A stretch of DNA of 64,000 nucleotides from Rhizobium sp. Root1212 (GCF_001424985.1 NZ_LMDA01000012.1:557991-621990); one strand, 5' to 3'. Positions 1-9,318 are shown, counted from the stretch's first letter. Numbers and translations: made by a program. The notes: generated from the letters alone by a model not told the origin.

Positions 1-122
1 GCTGCATATGCCTTGACCTTCCGGCGCCTGATTTGAAACATTGTGAGGGAGTACGGATTTCGGCGGCGGGCCGCCACCCGATTCGTGCCGTATCGTGATT
101 TGGTTCATTCGAGGAGCTTGCG

Positions 123-1484
123 CTGGAAACGTTGGACGCTGCTGCGCAAACTGCATCCCATGGCGACCAGAGCCTCGTTTCCATTGCTGTCGTGGTCGCC
201 GTGGCGGCGTTGCTCGGGCTTGGTTTCCTGCGTCTGCGCTAGCCGCCGCTCGTCGGCTTCATCCTCGCCGGCATCGCGCTCGGCCCCACCGGTTTCGGGT
301 TGATCTCCTCCAGTGGCAACGTCACCCTTCTCGCGGAGATGGGCGTCGTCGTGCTGCTGTTCTTCATCGGCATGGAGCTTTCCGTCAAGGCGTTCACGCT
401 GACGCTGCGTCAGGCGCTGCTGGTGGCCGGCGGGCAGGTGGGGGCGGCGCTGGCGGTCGCCGTTCTGATCGAGCTGATGACTGGCGCAAGCCTTGCCGAA
501 GGCATGATCCTCGGCTTTGTCGCGGCGATGTCATCCACCGTCGTCGCCATGAAGATGCTGGAGGATATGGGCGAGCTTCGCAGCGAAACGGGCCGCATCG
601 CCATCGGCGTGCTGATCGCGCAGGATGTCGCCGTCGTGCCGATGCTCATCCTCGTCTCCAGCCTCGGCGGCGGAGAGCTGGATATCGTTTCGATCGCGGT
701 GAAGATGGTCGTCGCCATCGGGCTTCTGGCGGGGCTGCTGTGGTGGTTCGGCCACCGCAGCAAGCTGAAGATCCCCTTCAGCGAAACCATGGAAGACAAG
801 GTCGAGATCCTGGCGCTCGGAGCTTTGGCGCTATGCTTTTCGGCGGCGGCGGTTTCCGGTGTGGCCGGCATGTCGCCGGCCTATGGCGCCTTTCTCGCCG
901 GCATCCTGCTCGGCAATTCGACGCTGCGCAGCCGCATCATTCCCGTCATCGAGCCGATCCAGAGCGTGCTGCTCGTCGTCTTCTTCCTGTCCATCGGCCT
1001 GTTGATCGATCTGCCCTTCGTGTTTGACCATTTGCTGTTGCTGATGGGCGCGGCGGTGATGGTGATCGCGGCCAAGACGGTGCTCAACATCTTCCTGCTG
1101 CGCAAAACCGGCTCCTCGCCGCAGATCGCGCTGATCGCCGGTCTTTCGATGGCGCAGATCGGCGAGTTTTCCTTCGTTCTGGCCGCCGCCGGTTTCTCGA
1201 CCGGCGTTCTGCAGCTCGATACCTACCGGCTGGCGATTACCGTCACGGCGATTTCGCTGTTGGTCTCGCCCGTCTGGGTGAACCTGATGCACAGGATGGA
1301 AAATATCGCCTCCGAAGAGCTGCACGATTACCGTGAAGCCCTCGCGATCGCCTATGCCCGCGAAGGCGAGGCCTTTGCCGGCGCGCGCTGGTCGATCCGG
1401 CTCCGATACCGCGCCTTCCGTCTCGCCCGCCATCATCGCAAGCTCAGACGCGCGCAGCAAAAAGGGCCGGAAAACCGGCCCTAA
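123..1484 (+). pseudogene. CPA2-family cation:proton antiporter, disrupted at its 5' end
   Basis: From 243 to 1484 the reading frame encodes an intact run of hydrophobic helices typical of KefB/CPA2 monovalent cation:proton antiporters (for example FFIGMELSVKAF, MSSTVVAMKMLEDMGE, MSPAYGAFLAGILLG, MAQIGEFSFVLA). The same frame continues upstream through a hydrophobic first helix ending GLGFLRLR but meets an in-frame TAG at 240-242, where the family normally has Gln in the motif Q-P-P-hydrophobic. The position where a start is expected, six bases after a good GAGGAG (111-116), reads CTG (123) instead of ATG. Either lesion would hurt expression; together they suggest a pseudogene. Internal starts (TTG 300, ATG 342) would give a protein without the first helix. 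A sequencing error at one site is possible but would not explain both. No RCK/TrkA-N domain follows. Confidence 0.65.
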
Positions 1485-1511
1485 GAGTTGTATCAGCAGT
1501 GCTTGCTCTGC

Positions 1512-2708
1512 TCAGAGCGCGTTGAGAACGCCTTCCGTCGCCCAGCCATCGGCGGGCAGGCCGAGCCGCTGCTGTTCCTTCTGCAGCGCCGCGCGGGTGC
1601 CGGAGCCGAGAATGCCGTCGATCTTGCCGACATCGTGGCCCATGCCCTGCAGCTTGGTCTGAAGTGCCTTCATACCGTCGTTGCTCAGGCCGGGTTCCGG
1701 GTTGCCGCCATTGTAGGGCGGTGCGCCGTTGAGGCGGGTGGCGAAATAGGCGGCCGAGGTCGTGTAGATGAACGACTGGTTCCATTCGAGATAGATATTG
1801 AAGTTCGGATAGGTCATGAAGGCCACGCCCTTGCGGCCCTGCGGAATGACCACCGAAGCGGCAAGCTGCGGGAAGGACGTGTTACCGTCGCGCGGCTTGA
1901 CGCCGAGCTTGAACCAGTCGCCGGCCGTCATGCCCGGCTGCAGGCCTGTCTTTTCCCAGGGCAGGTTTTCCGGCACGCTGACTTCCTGAATCCAGGGCTC
2001 GCCGGCCTTGTAGCCGAGGCTGGCGATGAACTTCGCCGCGGTCATGATCGCATCCGGCGAGCTTTCCTTCAGCTTCACATGGCCGTCGCCATCGCCATCG
2101 ACGCCCTGGGCGATGATGTCTTCCGGCAGCATCTGCACCTGGCCGATCTCGCCGGCCCAGGCACCGGTCGTCGTTGCCGGGTCGAGGTCGCCGTGCTGGA
2201 CCATCTCGATGGCGGCGATCAGCTGCGGGCGGAACATTTCCGGGCGGCGGCAGTCATGGGAGAGCGTCACCAGCGCGTTGCGGGTGTTGAAATCGCCCTG
2301 CACGGCGCCGAAATCGGTCTCCATCGCCCAGAAGGCGGTGATGACGGCGGCCGGAACGCCGAATTCCTTCTCGGCGCGATCGAAGACGGCGGCATATTCC
2401 TTCATCTTCTTGGCGCCGATATCGAGGCGCGCCTTGCTGACGGTGCGGCTCGAAAACTCGGTGAAGCTCTGCTTGAAAACGCCCTGCGCGCGGTCACGGC
2501 TCAGCACCTTTTCGTCGATCTTCGCACCGGCCAGCGCCCGGTCGACGACATCGGCTGGAATGCCCTTGGCGACGGCTTCGCTTTTCACGCCCGCAAGAAA
2601 GGCCGAAAGATCGCCGCCGCAGGCCGGCGCCTGCTGGGCGAAGGCCGAGGAGGCAACGAGAGAGACAAAGGCGGTGGACAGAAGCAGGGGCCGAACACGG
2701 CGGAACAT
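1512..2708 (-). CDS. Lytic murein transglycosylase, MltB type, with C-terminal peptidoglycan-binding domain
   Basis: Periplasmic enzyme that cleaves glycan strands of peptidoglycan, leaving 1,6-anhydro-muramic ends. The 398-residue protein starts MFRRVRPLLL with a clear Sec signal peptide (cleavage near SSAFAQQ). An SLT_2/MltB domain follows: FWAMETDFGAVQGDF holds the catalytic Glu in the usual ET context, followed by AGEIGQVQMLP. The last ~60 residues are a PG_binding_1 repeat (LQTKLQGMGHDVGKIDGILGS). The start at 2708 is chosen because GAAGGA lies just upstream and the signal peptide begins there; the frame is open 30 codons further but that part looks non-coding. It stands alone, with the GH25 lysozyme next upstream on the same strand. 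Confidence 0.93.
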   Translation of the reverse strand: MFRRVRPLLLSTAFVSLVASSAFAQQAPACGGDLSAFLAGVKSEAVAKGIPADVVDRALAGAKIDEKVLSRDRAQGVFKQSFTEFSSRTVSKARLDIGAKKMKEYAAVFDRAEKEFGVPAAVITAFWAMETDFGAVQGDFNTRNALVTLSHDCRRPEMFRPQLIAAIEMVQHGDLDPATTTGAWAGEIGQVQMLPEDIIAQGVDGDGDGHVKLKESSPDAIMTAAKFIASLGYKAGEPWIQEVSVPENLPWEKTGLQPGMTAGDWFKLGVKPRDGNTSFPQLAASVVIPQGRKGVAFMTYPNFNIYLEWNQSFIYTTSAAYFATRLNGAPPYNGGNPEPGLSNDGMKALQTKLQGMGHDVGKIDGILGSGTRAALQKEQQRLGLPADGWATEGVLNAL

Positions 2709-2779
2709 CGCAAATCCTTCAAGAGTTGTTCGCGCTGCCGACGAACGGGCAGCGCGCGAGGTTTTCGTGAAAGTGATGT

Positions 2780-2806
2780 CCGCCCCATGACATGTCATTG
2801 GGGCGG
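2780..2806. repeat. Near-perfect palindromic hairpin between two murein hydrolase genes
   Basis: CCGCCCCA (2780-2787) pairs with TGGGGCGG (2799-2806), and between them TGACA pairs with TGTCA, leaving a single unpaired T. No T-run follows on either strand, so it is not a classical intrinsic terminator; it may be a transcript-stabilising hairpin, a protein-binding palindrome, or a Rho-type end for the lysozyme transcript. Confidence 0.5.
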
Positions 2807-2877
2807 AAAGAAGAAATGCCCGGCGGTTAACCGTTAAACAGGTATCCGTTCAAGGGCTTATGCGCGTGTCTTCAGGC

Positions 2878-3678
2878 TCAGTTCTGCGCGACCTGCTGGG
2901 GCTGCGAGACCGCCGAGACCCAGTTCTTCCAGTTCTTGGCGGAGCCGGCAAAGACGTTGATATCCGTATCGCCCTGAATGCCCGGCACGACACCGGTGCT
3001 GGTATATTGCCAGAAGGCCCAGCGGCGCTCGGTATAGATCTCTGTCGGATGCTTGGCCACCGAGCGCACCCAGAAATGGTGGTCGTTGAACTGGCCGACG
3101 AGATTGTCGCGGTGGAAATCGACCGACGTGTAGATGATCGGCCGCTTGCCGTAGTAGGCTTCGAGGCGGTCCATAAAGCGCTTCATTTCGCTCTGCACGG
3201 TCAGCGCCGAGGGGCGGAAGCGGCAGGTCTTGGATTCGTTGTTCCACTCGACATCCAGCACCGGCGGCAGGTGCACGGCGCTCTTCGGAACATTGGCGAT
3301 GAACCAGTCGGCCTGTTCGTCCGCCGTCGAGCAGAAATAGTAGAAGTGGTAGGGCGCATAGGCGAGACCGGCGGCGCGCGCGCCCTGCCAGTAGTCGTTG
3401 AAGCGGGTATCGACCCGGTCCTTGCCCTCGGTCGCCTTGATAAAGACGAAGGAAACGCCGGAGGCGCGGACCTTGCCCCAGTCGACGTCGCCGTTCCATT
3501 TGGAAACGTCGATGCCGTGGATCGCCTGCTGATGCGGCGTGCGCGCGCCAAAATCCTGCGGGTCCTTGTCGTGGAAGCGCGGCGGGATGGAGGCGGTTGA
3601 AACGAGGTCGTAATCGCCGTAGGTGCAGGCCGAAAGAAGCGTCAGGATTGGCAGCAGAGCCAGAAGGTGCCGGCGCAT
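2878..3678 (-). CDS. GH25-family lysozyme lipoprotein
   Basis: Predicted muramidase hydrolysing the MurNAc-GlcNAc bond. The 266-residue protein starts MRRHLLALLPILTLLSAC; LSAC is a lipobox, so it is probably lipid-anchored. The GH25 fold is recognisable from HGIDVSKWNGDVDW (strand 1 catalytic Asp region), FVFIKATEGKD, APYHFYYF, PPVLDVEWNN (the D-x-E catalytic pair at the barrel centre), RPIIYTS and a C-terminal WAFWQYTSTG with QGDTDINVF. The frame stays open 13 codons upstream, but the signal peptide sets the start at 3678. Together with its MltB neighbour and the SLT proteins nearby it belongs to a wall-remodelling set; GH25 enzymes are more often phage or eukaryote-like, but rhizobia carry such chromosomal copies. 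Confidence 0.9.
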   Translation of the reverse strand: MRRHLLALLPILTLLSACTYGDYDLVSTASIPPRFHDKDPQDFGARTPHQQAIHGIDVSKWNGDVDWGKVRASGVSFVFIKATEGKDRVDTRFNDYWQGARAAGLAYAPYHFYYFCSTADEQADWFIANVPKSAVHLPPVLDVEWNNESKTCRFRPSALTVQSEMKRFMDRLEAYYGKRPIIYTSVDFHRDNLVGQFNDHHFWVRSVAKHPTEIYTERRWAFWQYTSTGVVPGIQGDTDINVFAGSAKNWKNWVSAVSQPQQVAQN

Positions 3679-3833
3679 GGGGTTCCCGTTTCGAAACGAT
3701 CGATGATTGCGCCTCAAATGACGGTGTCCATGATGTGACGATCCCCCCGGAGGCTTGCCCCCATAATCGCCCCATCATCGTAAAAATTGGGTTATTTTCA
3801 AGCTGGAAATGATGGAAGAGGGCAGTCGCCCGT

Positions 3834-4478
3834 TCATCCGGCCTGGCGATAGGTGGCAAGCCAGGCATAGCCGCCACCCAACGAGCGGAATTCAAGCCGC
3901 GCATTCGCACGATCCGCCCGCTCCTGTAGCACCTCTTTGAGGTCGGGTCGGGGCGTGACGTGGAAGCGGACAAGCCAGGCCTTGAGCGCAGTTCCAACGA
4001 AGCCGGGCAGGCGTTCCTGCTGGCCGAAATCGGCGATATGCAGCGACCCGCCGGGCTTGAGCGCTGCGATGGCGGCATCGATCGCCGCTTCCCAATCAGG
4101 GATCATCGACAGGGCATAGGAAATCACGATGCGGTCGAAACCATCCGTGCCGAACTGTCCTGCGGAAAAATCCGTGGCGTCGGCGACGCGCAGCACTGGG
4201 GCGTTCCGGCCGAGTTTCGCCTCGGCGCTCGCCAGCATTTCCGCCGATATATCCAAGCCATGGAGCCGGCAACCGGGAAAACGGCGGGCGATCAAGGCAA
4301 GGTTGCGTCCCGTGCCGCAGCCGATTTCCAGCACGCTGCCGCCGTCGGGCACGTCGAGGTCGCGGATCAGCGTGTCGCGGCCGAAAAGATAATATTTCCG
4401 TGTAAAATCATAGATGTGCCGCTGGTATCTGTACATCCGGTCCATGCGGGCCGCATGGCTGTCGAGGGAAAGGCTCAC
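3834..4478 (-). CDS. btaB: S-adenosylmethionine:diacylglycerylhomoserine N-methyltransferase
   Basis: Second enzyme of betaine-lipid (DGTS) synthesis: three N-methylations of diacylglycerylhomoserine. The 214-residue product has a class I SAM-binding fold with VLEIGCGTGRN (motif I), GLDISAEML (motif II), DATDF and an acidic loop before LKPGGSLHIADFG. The start is a GTG at 4478, whose GTGA overlaps the btaA stop by 4 bp, indicating translational coupling. The adjacent btaA makes the assignment specific; alone the protein would only be called a class I methyltransferase. In Rhodobacter and Sinorhizobium btaA-btaB replace phospholipids under phosphate limitation. Confidence 0.88.
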   Translation of the reverse strand: MSLSLDSHAARMDRMYRYQRHIYDFTRKYYLFGRDTLIRDLDVPDGGSVLEIGCGTGRNLALIARRFPGCRLHGLDISAEMLASAEAKLGRNAPVLRVADATDFSAGQFGTDGFDRIVISYALSMIPDWEAAIDAAIAALKPGGSLHIADFGQQERLPGFVGTALKAWLVRFHVTPRPDLKEVLQERADRANARLEFRSLGGGYAWLATYRQAG

Positions 4479-5725
4479 GGCTTCTTCCTGTAGATGTGGA
4501 ACCCGCCATAGATGGCCGAGCGGTCCTTGCGGCCGAGGTCCAGCGAGCGTTCGGCATCGTAGTCCCACTGGCCGAGCAGCGTTTCAGAGAGCCGGCCGGG
4601 GAGGATGCTGTCTTCGGCGGCGGTGCGGAAGATGACCATGGCATCCGGCGTTGCCGTGCGGCTGATCTCGCTCCAGAGGTGGTTGAGCTGCGCATCCGTC
4701 ATCCAGTCCTGCGCGTCGAGCAGCACGTAGCGATCGACGGAACTCGCCGCCTTGCCGGCAAGAAGCTCGGTGAAGCTCGCGTGGTGAACCTTCACGCGGT
4801 CAGCGCCGTCGCGGATGGCGTCGCGGCTGCCTTCCTGAAGGTAGAGCGGCAGCGTGCCCTCATGCGCCTGCGGGTAACGGCGGGCGAAGGCCTGCCAGGC
4901 GAAATAATTATCCTTCAGCGGAAAGTGGCAGACGAGCTTTTCCAGTCGGCCGCGCAGCACGCTGGAGAGCGAGCGCTCTTCGCTGAGCCGCGCCAGCTCG
5001 TCGAATTGCTGCGGCGGAATGCCGAGGCCGAAAAGCGAGCTTTTGCGCGCCGTGATCCAACGCACCACCGGACGGTCGAACAGCGGCGCAAGGCGTTCGT
5101 CGAAGAACTGGCGCTGTTCGCGGATCGAGCGGGCCTTCACCAGCTCCTGGGGATCGACGCCGTGCAGGCGCGCGAGCAGATGGCCAAGGCCGATGAAGCG
5201 GCCGAGCAGGCCGGTGCGATAGATGTTGCGCGAAAAGACGCGGATGCGCCGTCGTCCCGTCAAGTCGCGGCCGCTCCAGTAGGCGCGGGTCTGGCGGTCA
5301 AGCTTCGGCGCGATGAAGAGGTCGTAGGCCTGGGTGTTGCTGGCGGTGCCGATTTCGGCGAAGAAACGGCGCACGTCGCCATGGCTCGGCAGATGGCGGA
5401 AGGCGGCAAGCTTCAGCCGGTTCAGGGCGATGTGATGGCGGTTGAGATCGACCACGTCGATCCCGGCCGGGCCGGCAGAGAGATAGGCGAGCATGTTGCA
5501 ACCACCGGAGCCGATGGTGACGATTCGGTGGTGCGGCGCGATCCGCATCGCTTCCATATCGACGGCCGGGTCTTCCCATATCTGCGGGTAGACGAGGCCG
5601 GAAAATAGAAGACCGAACAGCCGTTCGGAGAATCCGGCGGGGCTGAAGGCATCGTGCTGGAGAAGGGCGGTCTTGAGCTTGGCTTTGGTGCTGCCATAGC
5701 CGGCATCGGGGGCGAGATCAGTCAT
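4475..5725 (-). CDS. btaA: S-adenosylmethionine:diacylglycerol 3-amino-3-carboxypropyltransferase
   Basis: First enzyme of DGTS betaine-lipid synthesis, moving the aminobutyryl group of SAM to diacylglycerol. The 416-residue length and the DUF3419/BtaA signature are clear: GLVYPQIWEDPAVDMEAM near residues 45-60, IVTIGSGGCNMLAYL as a modified SAM-binding loop, DVVDLNRHHIALNRLKLAA, and VDRYVLLDAQDWM towards the C-terminus. It is membrane-associated in characterised members but has no signal peptide. It is first in a two-gene operon with btaB. A Pho-box candidate lies about 46 bp upstream, fitting the known phosphate-starvation control of this pathway. Confidence 0.93.
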   Translation of the reverse strand: MTDLAPDAGYGSTKAKLKTALLQHDAFSPAGFSERLFGLLFSGLVYPQIWEDPAVDMEAMRIAPHHRIVTIGSGGCNMLAYLSAGPAGIDVVDLNRHHIALNRLKLAAFRHLPSHGDVRRFFAEIGTASNTQAYDLFIAPKLDRQTRAYWSGRDLTGRRRIRVFSRNIYRTGLLGRFIGLGHLLARLHGVDPQELVKARSIREQRQFFDERLAPLFDRPVVRWITARKSSLFGLGIPPQQFDELARLSEERSLSSVLRGRLEKLVCHFPLKDNYFAWQAFARRYPQAHEGTLPLYLQEGSRDAIRDGADRVKVHHASFTELLAGKAASSVDRYVLLDAQDWMTDAQLNHLWSEISRTATPDAMVIFRTAAEDSILPGRLSETLLGQWDYDAERSLDLGRKDRSAIYGGFHIYRKKP

Positions 5726-5770
5726 TGCGCTGCCATCCGTTGTGAAGTTGCCCGCTTCTATGGCCGAACG

Positions 5771-5788
5771 GCTACAGTTTGATGACGC
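5771..5788 (-). promoter_or_regulatory. Candidate Pho box upstream of btaA
   Basis: Read in the btaA direction the site is GCGTCAT-CAAA-CTGTAGC, against the PhoB consensus CTGTCAT-N4-CTGTCAT; 9 of 14 positions agree, strongest in GTCAT and CTGT. It lies about 46-63 bp before the btaA start, in direct orientation, where an activator site replacing a -35 element would sit. btaA is PhoB-activated in Sinorhizobium meliloti. The match is modest. Confidence 0.4.
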
Positions 5789-6007
5789 AGCGACGGGAGA
5801 GGCCGCGGCCGAGAGCCGCCGGTTTCCGGCGCAATCCGCGGGAAGGCTTTGTTAAACATGGGGACCGCGCCGCCGCGCAACCCGAGCCGCATTCACGATT
5901 TGGTAGCGAAATCGTTTATACAGTCTCCACAATTTTAGGAGTGCCACGTTTTCCGGTGCTGGCCGTGGCCACGCCGATTGCAGCAGAATCAATCTGTCGG
6001 GATAAAC

Positions 6008-7564
6008 ATGATGTTGAAACCGTTTTCGATCAGCACCGATATCAGGAACACCATGATCGGTGTCGCAATCGGTGCCGCCACCTCCGTCGCCGTGCTGTCC
6101 GCTCCCCGGCTCTTTGTCGAGGGTTTTGCCGTTTCGCCGGTCGGCGGCGCTCTGTTTGCTGCCATCCCGTTTCTTGCCGGCGCGATGTTCGTCCAGAGCC
6201 GCCGCTCTCGCGCACGCCTTATCGCCGAACTCGACCGCCACCGCGAAACCGAGGAGCGCCTGTCGCAGGCCGTCCATACCGATCAGCTCACCGGCATTGC
6301 CAATCGCTTTGCGCTGGAGCGCGATCTCGCTGCAGCGGGCGGGCAGGGCGAAGAGTCTTATCGTGGCGCGCTGCTGCTTCTCGACCTCGATCGCTTCAAG
6401 TTCGTCAACGACACGATGGGCCACGATGCCGGCGACCAGTTGCTGGTCGCGCTCAGCCAGCGGTTGAGCAGCATGCTGCAAGGTATGGCGAACGTCTATC
6501 GCCTCGGTGGAGACGAGTTCGTGGTGCTTTTGGCGGGAGCGCCGTCCGAGGGTAAGATCGAGGATGTCTGCGCGCTTATCAAGACCCTCTTCGCCGAACC
6601 TTTCGAGCTGCAGTCCGGCCGGTTCTGGACCTGCGCGAGCATCGGCGTGGCTCGTGCCGAGGATGGCGACGGTTCGATGTCGGACATGCTGAAGCAGGCC
6701 GATCTCGCCCTCTACAGGGCCAAGGAGCTGCCCGGCAGCGCCCATGTCTATTACTGCGGCGAGATGGCTGCCGAAGCCTGCCGCAAGCTCGAGATAGAGC
6801 ACGACCTGTCGCGGGCGATCGCAGACGGTGAGTTCTTCCTCGAATACCAGCCGATCGTCGGCATCGAAAGCCGGGCGGTGCGCTCCTTCGAGGCGCTGAT
6901 CCGCTGGCGTCATCCCGAAAAGGGCATCATCCAGCCCGATCTCTTCATCAGTGCCGCCGAAAAGACCGGCATGATCCTGCCGATCGGCAGCTGGGTGATG
7001 CGCACCGCCTGTCTGGAAGCAGCCCGCTGGCCATCGCCCATGGGTGTCGCCGTCAATGTCGCGGGCGACCAGTTCAAGGATGTCGCCTTCGTCGATCACG
7101 TCAAACAGTGCCTTGCAGAGGCCGGGCTTGCGCCGGGGCGGCTGACGATCGAGGTGACCGAATCGATCTTCTCGGTCGATGCCAGGACGATCTGTGACAG
7201 TCTGGCGGAACTGCGCGCCCATGGCGTGCGGGTGGCGCTCGATGATTTCGGCATCGGCTTTTCCTCGATCAACAACCTTCGGCGCTTCCCGCTTGACCAG
7301 CTCAAGGTCGATCGGTCCTTTACCAAGGCGATGCTCGCCAACCGGCGGGATGCCGAGCTTGTCGATATCATCCTGCAACTCGGCAACACCTTCCAGGTCT
7401 CCACCACCATCGAAGGCATCGAGACGGAAGGGCAACTGGAGTTCGTGCGTGCGCTCGGGGCCTCCGAGGCGCAGGGTTTCCTGATCTCGCGCCCGGTTTC
7501 GGCCGCCGATGTGATGGGGCTTCTCGAATGCGACCGGCTGGCGGCCGAAAGCCGGGCCGTCTGA
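6008..7564 (+). CDS. Membrane-anchored GGDEF-EAL protein (cyclic di-GMP turnover)
   Basis: A 518-residue bifunctional-type signalling protein. Two hydrophobic segments near the N-terminus (about residues 15-60) anchor it, followed by a short helix into a GGDEF domain with an intact GGDEF motif (167-171), then an EAL domain with EAL at 295-297, DDFGIGFSSINN and an EGIETEGQLE loop. No RxxD inhibitory site precedes the GGDEF motif. Both active sites look intact, so cyclase, phosphodiesterase or both are possible; in such hybrids one activity often dominates. The ATG at 6008 is preferred to an upstream TTG at 5978. The gene stands alone, divergent from btaA. Confidence 0.93.
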   Translation: MMLKPFSISTDIRNTMIGVAIGAATSVAVLSAPRLFVEGFAVSPVGGALFAAIPFLAGAMFVQSRRSRARLIAELDRHRETEERLSQAVHTDQLTGIANRFALERDLAAAGGQGEESYRGALLLLDLDRFKFVNDTMGHDAGDQLLVALSQRLSSMLQGMANVYRLGGDEFVVLLAGAPSEGKIEDVCALIKTLFAEPFELQSGRFWTCASIGVARAEDGDGSMSDMLKQADLALYRAKELPGSAHVYYCGEMAAEACRKLEIEHDLSRAIADGEFFLEYQPIVGIESRAVRSFEALIRWRHPEKGIIQPDLFISAAEKTGMILPIGSWVMRTACLEAARWPSPMGVAVNVAGDQFKDVAFVDHVKQCLAEAGLAPGRLTIEVTESIFSVDARTICDSLAELRAHGVRVALDDFGIGFSSINNLRRFPLDQLKVDRSFTKAMLANRRDAELVDIILQLGNTFQVSTTIEGIETEGQLEFVRALGASEAQGFLISRPVSAADVMGLLECDRLAAESRAV

Positions 7565-7696
7565 CGAAACGGCCGGTCTCGACGATTTGATCGCCGCCTG
7601 CTCTTCCTAAATGCCGGGAATCCTGTTCTTCTGGCTGCGCTCTTTTGAATTGCAGGCGGGCTGCGGCCCGTCGTTGCGCGAGACAGAGGCGAGTGC

Positions 7697-9046
7697 ATGC
7701 GGATAGTCTTGAAATGGCTTGCGGGTATCGTGTTTGCGCTGGTGGCCTCGGTTGCGGCCTGGCTTGCCCTATGGCCCCCGGAACTGCTTCGGGTCGGTGA
7801 TGCCTATGCCGCAAAGATCGTCTGCTCGAACGTCTTTCTGGCGGGCCGTGATGCGTCGCAGGTGCTGGCCGAGGACGTGCAGGCGCCCGGCCATCCGCTG
7901 TTGCGCTTCATCCGTATCTCCGTCGACGACACCCGCAAGTCGGTGACCGCCCGCATGTTCGGCTTTGCCGCGCCGGGACACGCGATCTATCGCGAAGGGC
8001 TTGGCTGCACGACGGTCGTCGATGGCGATTTCGCGGCCTTTCCGGGCAACCGCCAGCTGCGGCGGCGCGGCGGGCCGGGCGATGACACCAAGCCCTGGCC
8101 GGACGGCGACGGGATCGCTACGGAGCCGGCCGTGCAGGCCGTCGTCGCCAATGACAGCCTTGCCGGTCCCGGCCTGCGTGCCCTGGTCGTCATCCGCAAC
8201 GGCCGCATCGTCGCCGAGCGCTATGGCGAAGGCTTCGACCGCGAGACGCCGCTGCTCGGCTGGTCGATGACAAAATCGGTGACGGCGGCGCTCATTGGGC
8301 TTCGGGTGCGCGACGGCCGCATGGCGCTCGACCGTACCGAACTTCTGCCGGAATGGCGCAACGATCCGCGTAGCCGCATTCGTGTCTCCGATCTCATGGC
8401 CATGCAGAGCGGACTTGATTTCAACGAGGATTACGGCTCGGTGACCGATGTCACCCGCATGCTGTTCCTCGAAGGCGACATGGCCGGCTTTGCCGCGAGC
8501 AAGCCGCTTGCGGCGACGCCGGGTACCCGCTTCAGCTATTCGAGCGGCAGCACAACCATTCTCGCGCGGCTGTGGATGAGCACCTTCGACAGCACCCGCG
8601 AGGCGCTGGTCTTTCCGCGCGTAGCGCTCTTCCGGCCTCTCGGCATGAACAGCGCCGTCATCGAGCCGGATGCGCACGGCACCTTCGTCGGCTCGTCCTA
8701 CATGTATGCGACGGCGCGGGACTGGGGGCGGTTCGCGCTCTTCCTGCTGCGGGGCGGCGCCTGGAACGGCCAGCAGATGCTGCCGGAAGGGTTCGTGGAT
8801 TTCATGCGCACGCCGACAGCGGCCTCCGATGGCGCCTATGGGGCAGGGCAGGTCTGGACCCGCATCGGCCGCGACCGCTCGATCGCGCTGCCCGCAGATG
8901 CTTACTGGATGCAGGGCCATGACGGGCAGACGATCATGCTCGTGCCCTCGCTCGATCTCGCCGTGGTGCGGCTGGGGCTGACCCCGTCATCGCTGGGCTA
9001 TGACGTCCGGCCGCTGGATGCGGAGATCGTCAAGGCGATCCGGTGA
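7697..9046 (+). CDS. Membrane-anchored serine hydrolase, class C beta-lactamase/DD-peptidase fold
   Basis: A 449-residue protein with one N-terminal transmembrane segment (MRIVLKWLAGIVFALVASVA) that would hold the catalytic domain in the periplasm. The active-site SxxK motif is SMTK at 190-193; the second motif is Y281-S-S (most class C enzymes have YxN) and the third region is QGHDGQT. This family (COG1680) includes esterases, D-aminopeptidases and PBP-like proteins, and substrate cannot be read from sequence. No partner genes are adjacent. It ends just before a rhizobial repeat and a bidirectional terminator. Confidence 0.88.
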   Translation: MRIVLKWLAGIVFALVASVAAWLALWPPELLRVGDAYAAKIVCSNVFLAGRDASQVLAEDVQAPGHPLLRFIRISVDDTRKSVTARMFGFAAPGHAIYREGLGCTTVVDGDFAAFPGNRQLRRRGGPGDDTKPWPDGDGIATEPAVQAVVANDSLAGPGLRALVVIRNGRIVAERYGEGFDRETPLLGWSMTKSVTAALIGLRVRDGRMALDRTELLPEWRNDPRSRIRVSDLMAMQSGLDFNEDYGSVTDVTRMLFLEGDMAGFAASKPLAATPGTRFSYSSGSTTILARLWMSTFDSTREALVFPRVALFRPLGMNSAVIEPDAHGTFVGSSYMYATARDWGRFALFLLRGGAWNGQQMLPEGFVDFMRTPTAASDGAYGAGQVWTRIGRDRSIALPADAYWMQGHDGQTIMLVPSLDLAVVRLGLTPSSLGYDVRPLDAEIVKAIR

Positions 9047-9152
9047 GGTGAGGCAGATTTGGTTTGTGAAGCCTGCTGCTATGCTATGCCGCTCTCTATC
9101 ACTTCCGTCTTGGTCGGGCTCGTCCCGACAATCCATGCCGCGGGGCGTGGCC

Positions 9153-9171
9153 CCTCGGGTCGAGCCCGAGG
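9153..9171. repeat. GC-rich imperfect palindrome in intergenic spacer 9047-9318
   Basis: CCTCGGGTCGAGCCCGAGG is a near-perfect palindrome (one mismatched central pair), with further short complementary GGGCTCGTCCCGA upstream at about 9116-9128. It resembles the short palindromic repeats scattered between genes in Rhizobium genomes. The rest of this 272-bp spacer holds only the terminator at 9272-9297. Confidence 0.45.
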
Positions 9172-9271
9172 GTGACAACCGGAGGATGAGAGGGAAGAGG
9201 ACAAGGACGCGGAGGCCGGAGAGCCGCGGAGTAAGTGAGCAAAGAGTGGGCAGGCCCCAACCACAAACAAA

Positions 9272-9297
9272 AAAAGGCGGCCCTCCGGCCGCCTTTT
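9272..9297. terminator. Bidirectional intrinsic terminator
   Basis: GGCGGCC (9276-9282) pairs with GGCCGCC (9287-9293) around a CTCC loop, flanked by A-run on the left and TTTT on the right, so it can end both the + serine hydrolase transcript and the converging - transcript of the SLT lipoprotein. Confidence 0.85.
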
Positions 9298-9318
9298 CAA
9301 AATCCATGCTACGCCCGC

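Noticed and set aside
1488..2837. 449-codon plus-strand frame opposite the MltB-type gene
   Set aside because: Shadow frame; the minus strand encodes a complete signal peptide, catalytic domain and PG-binding domain.
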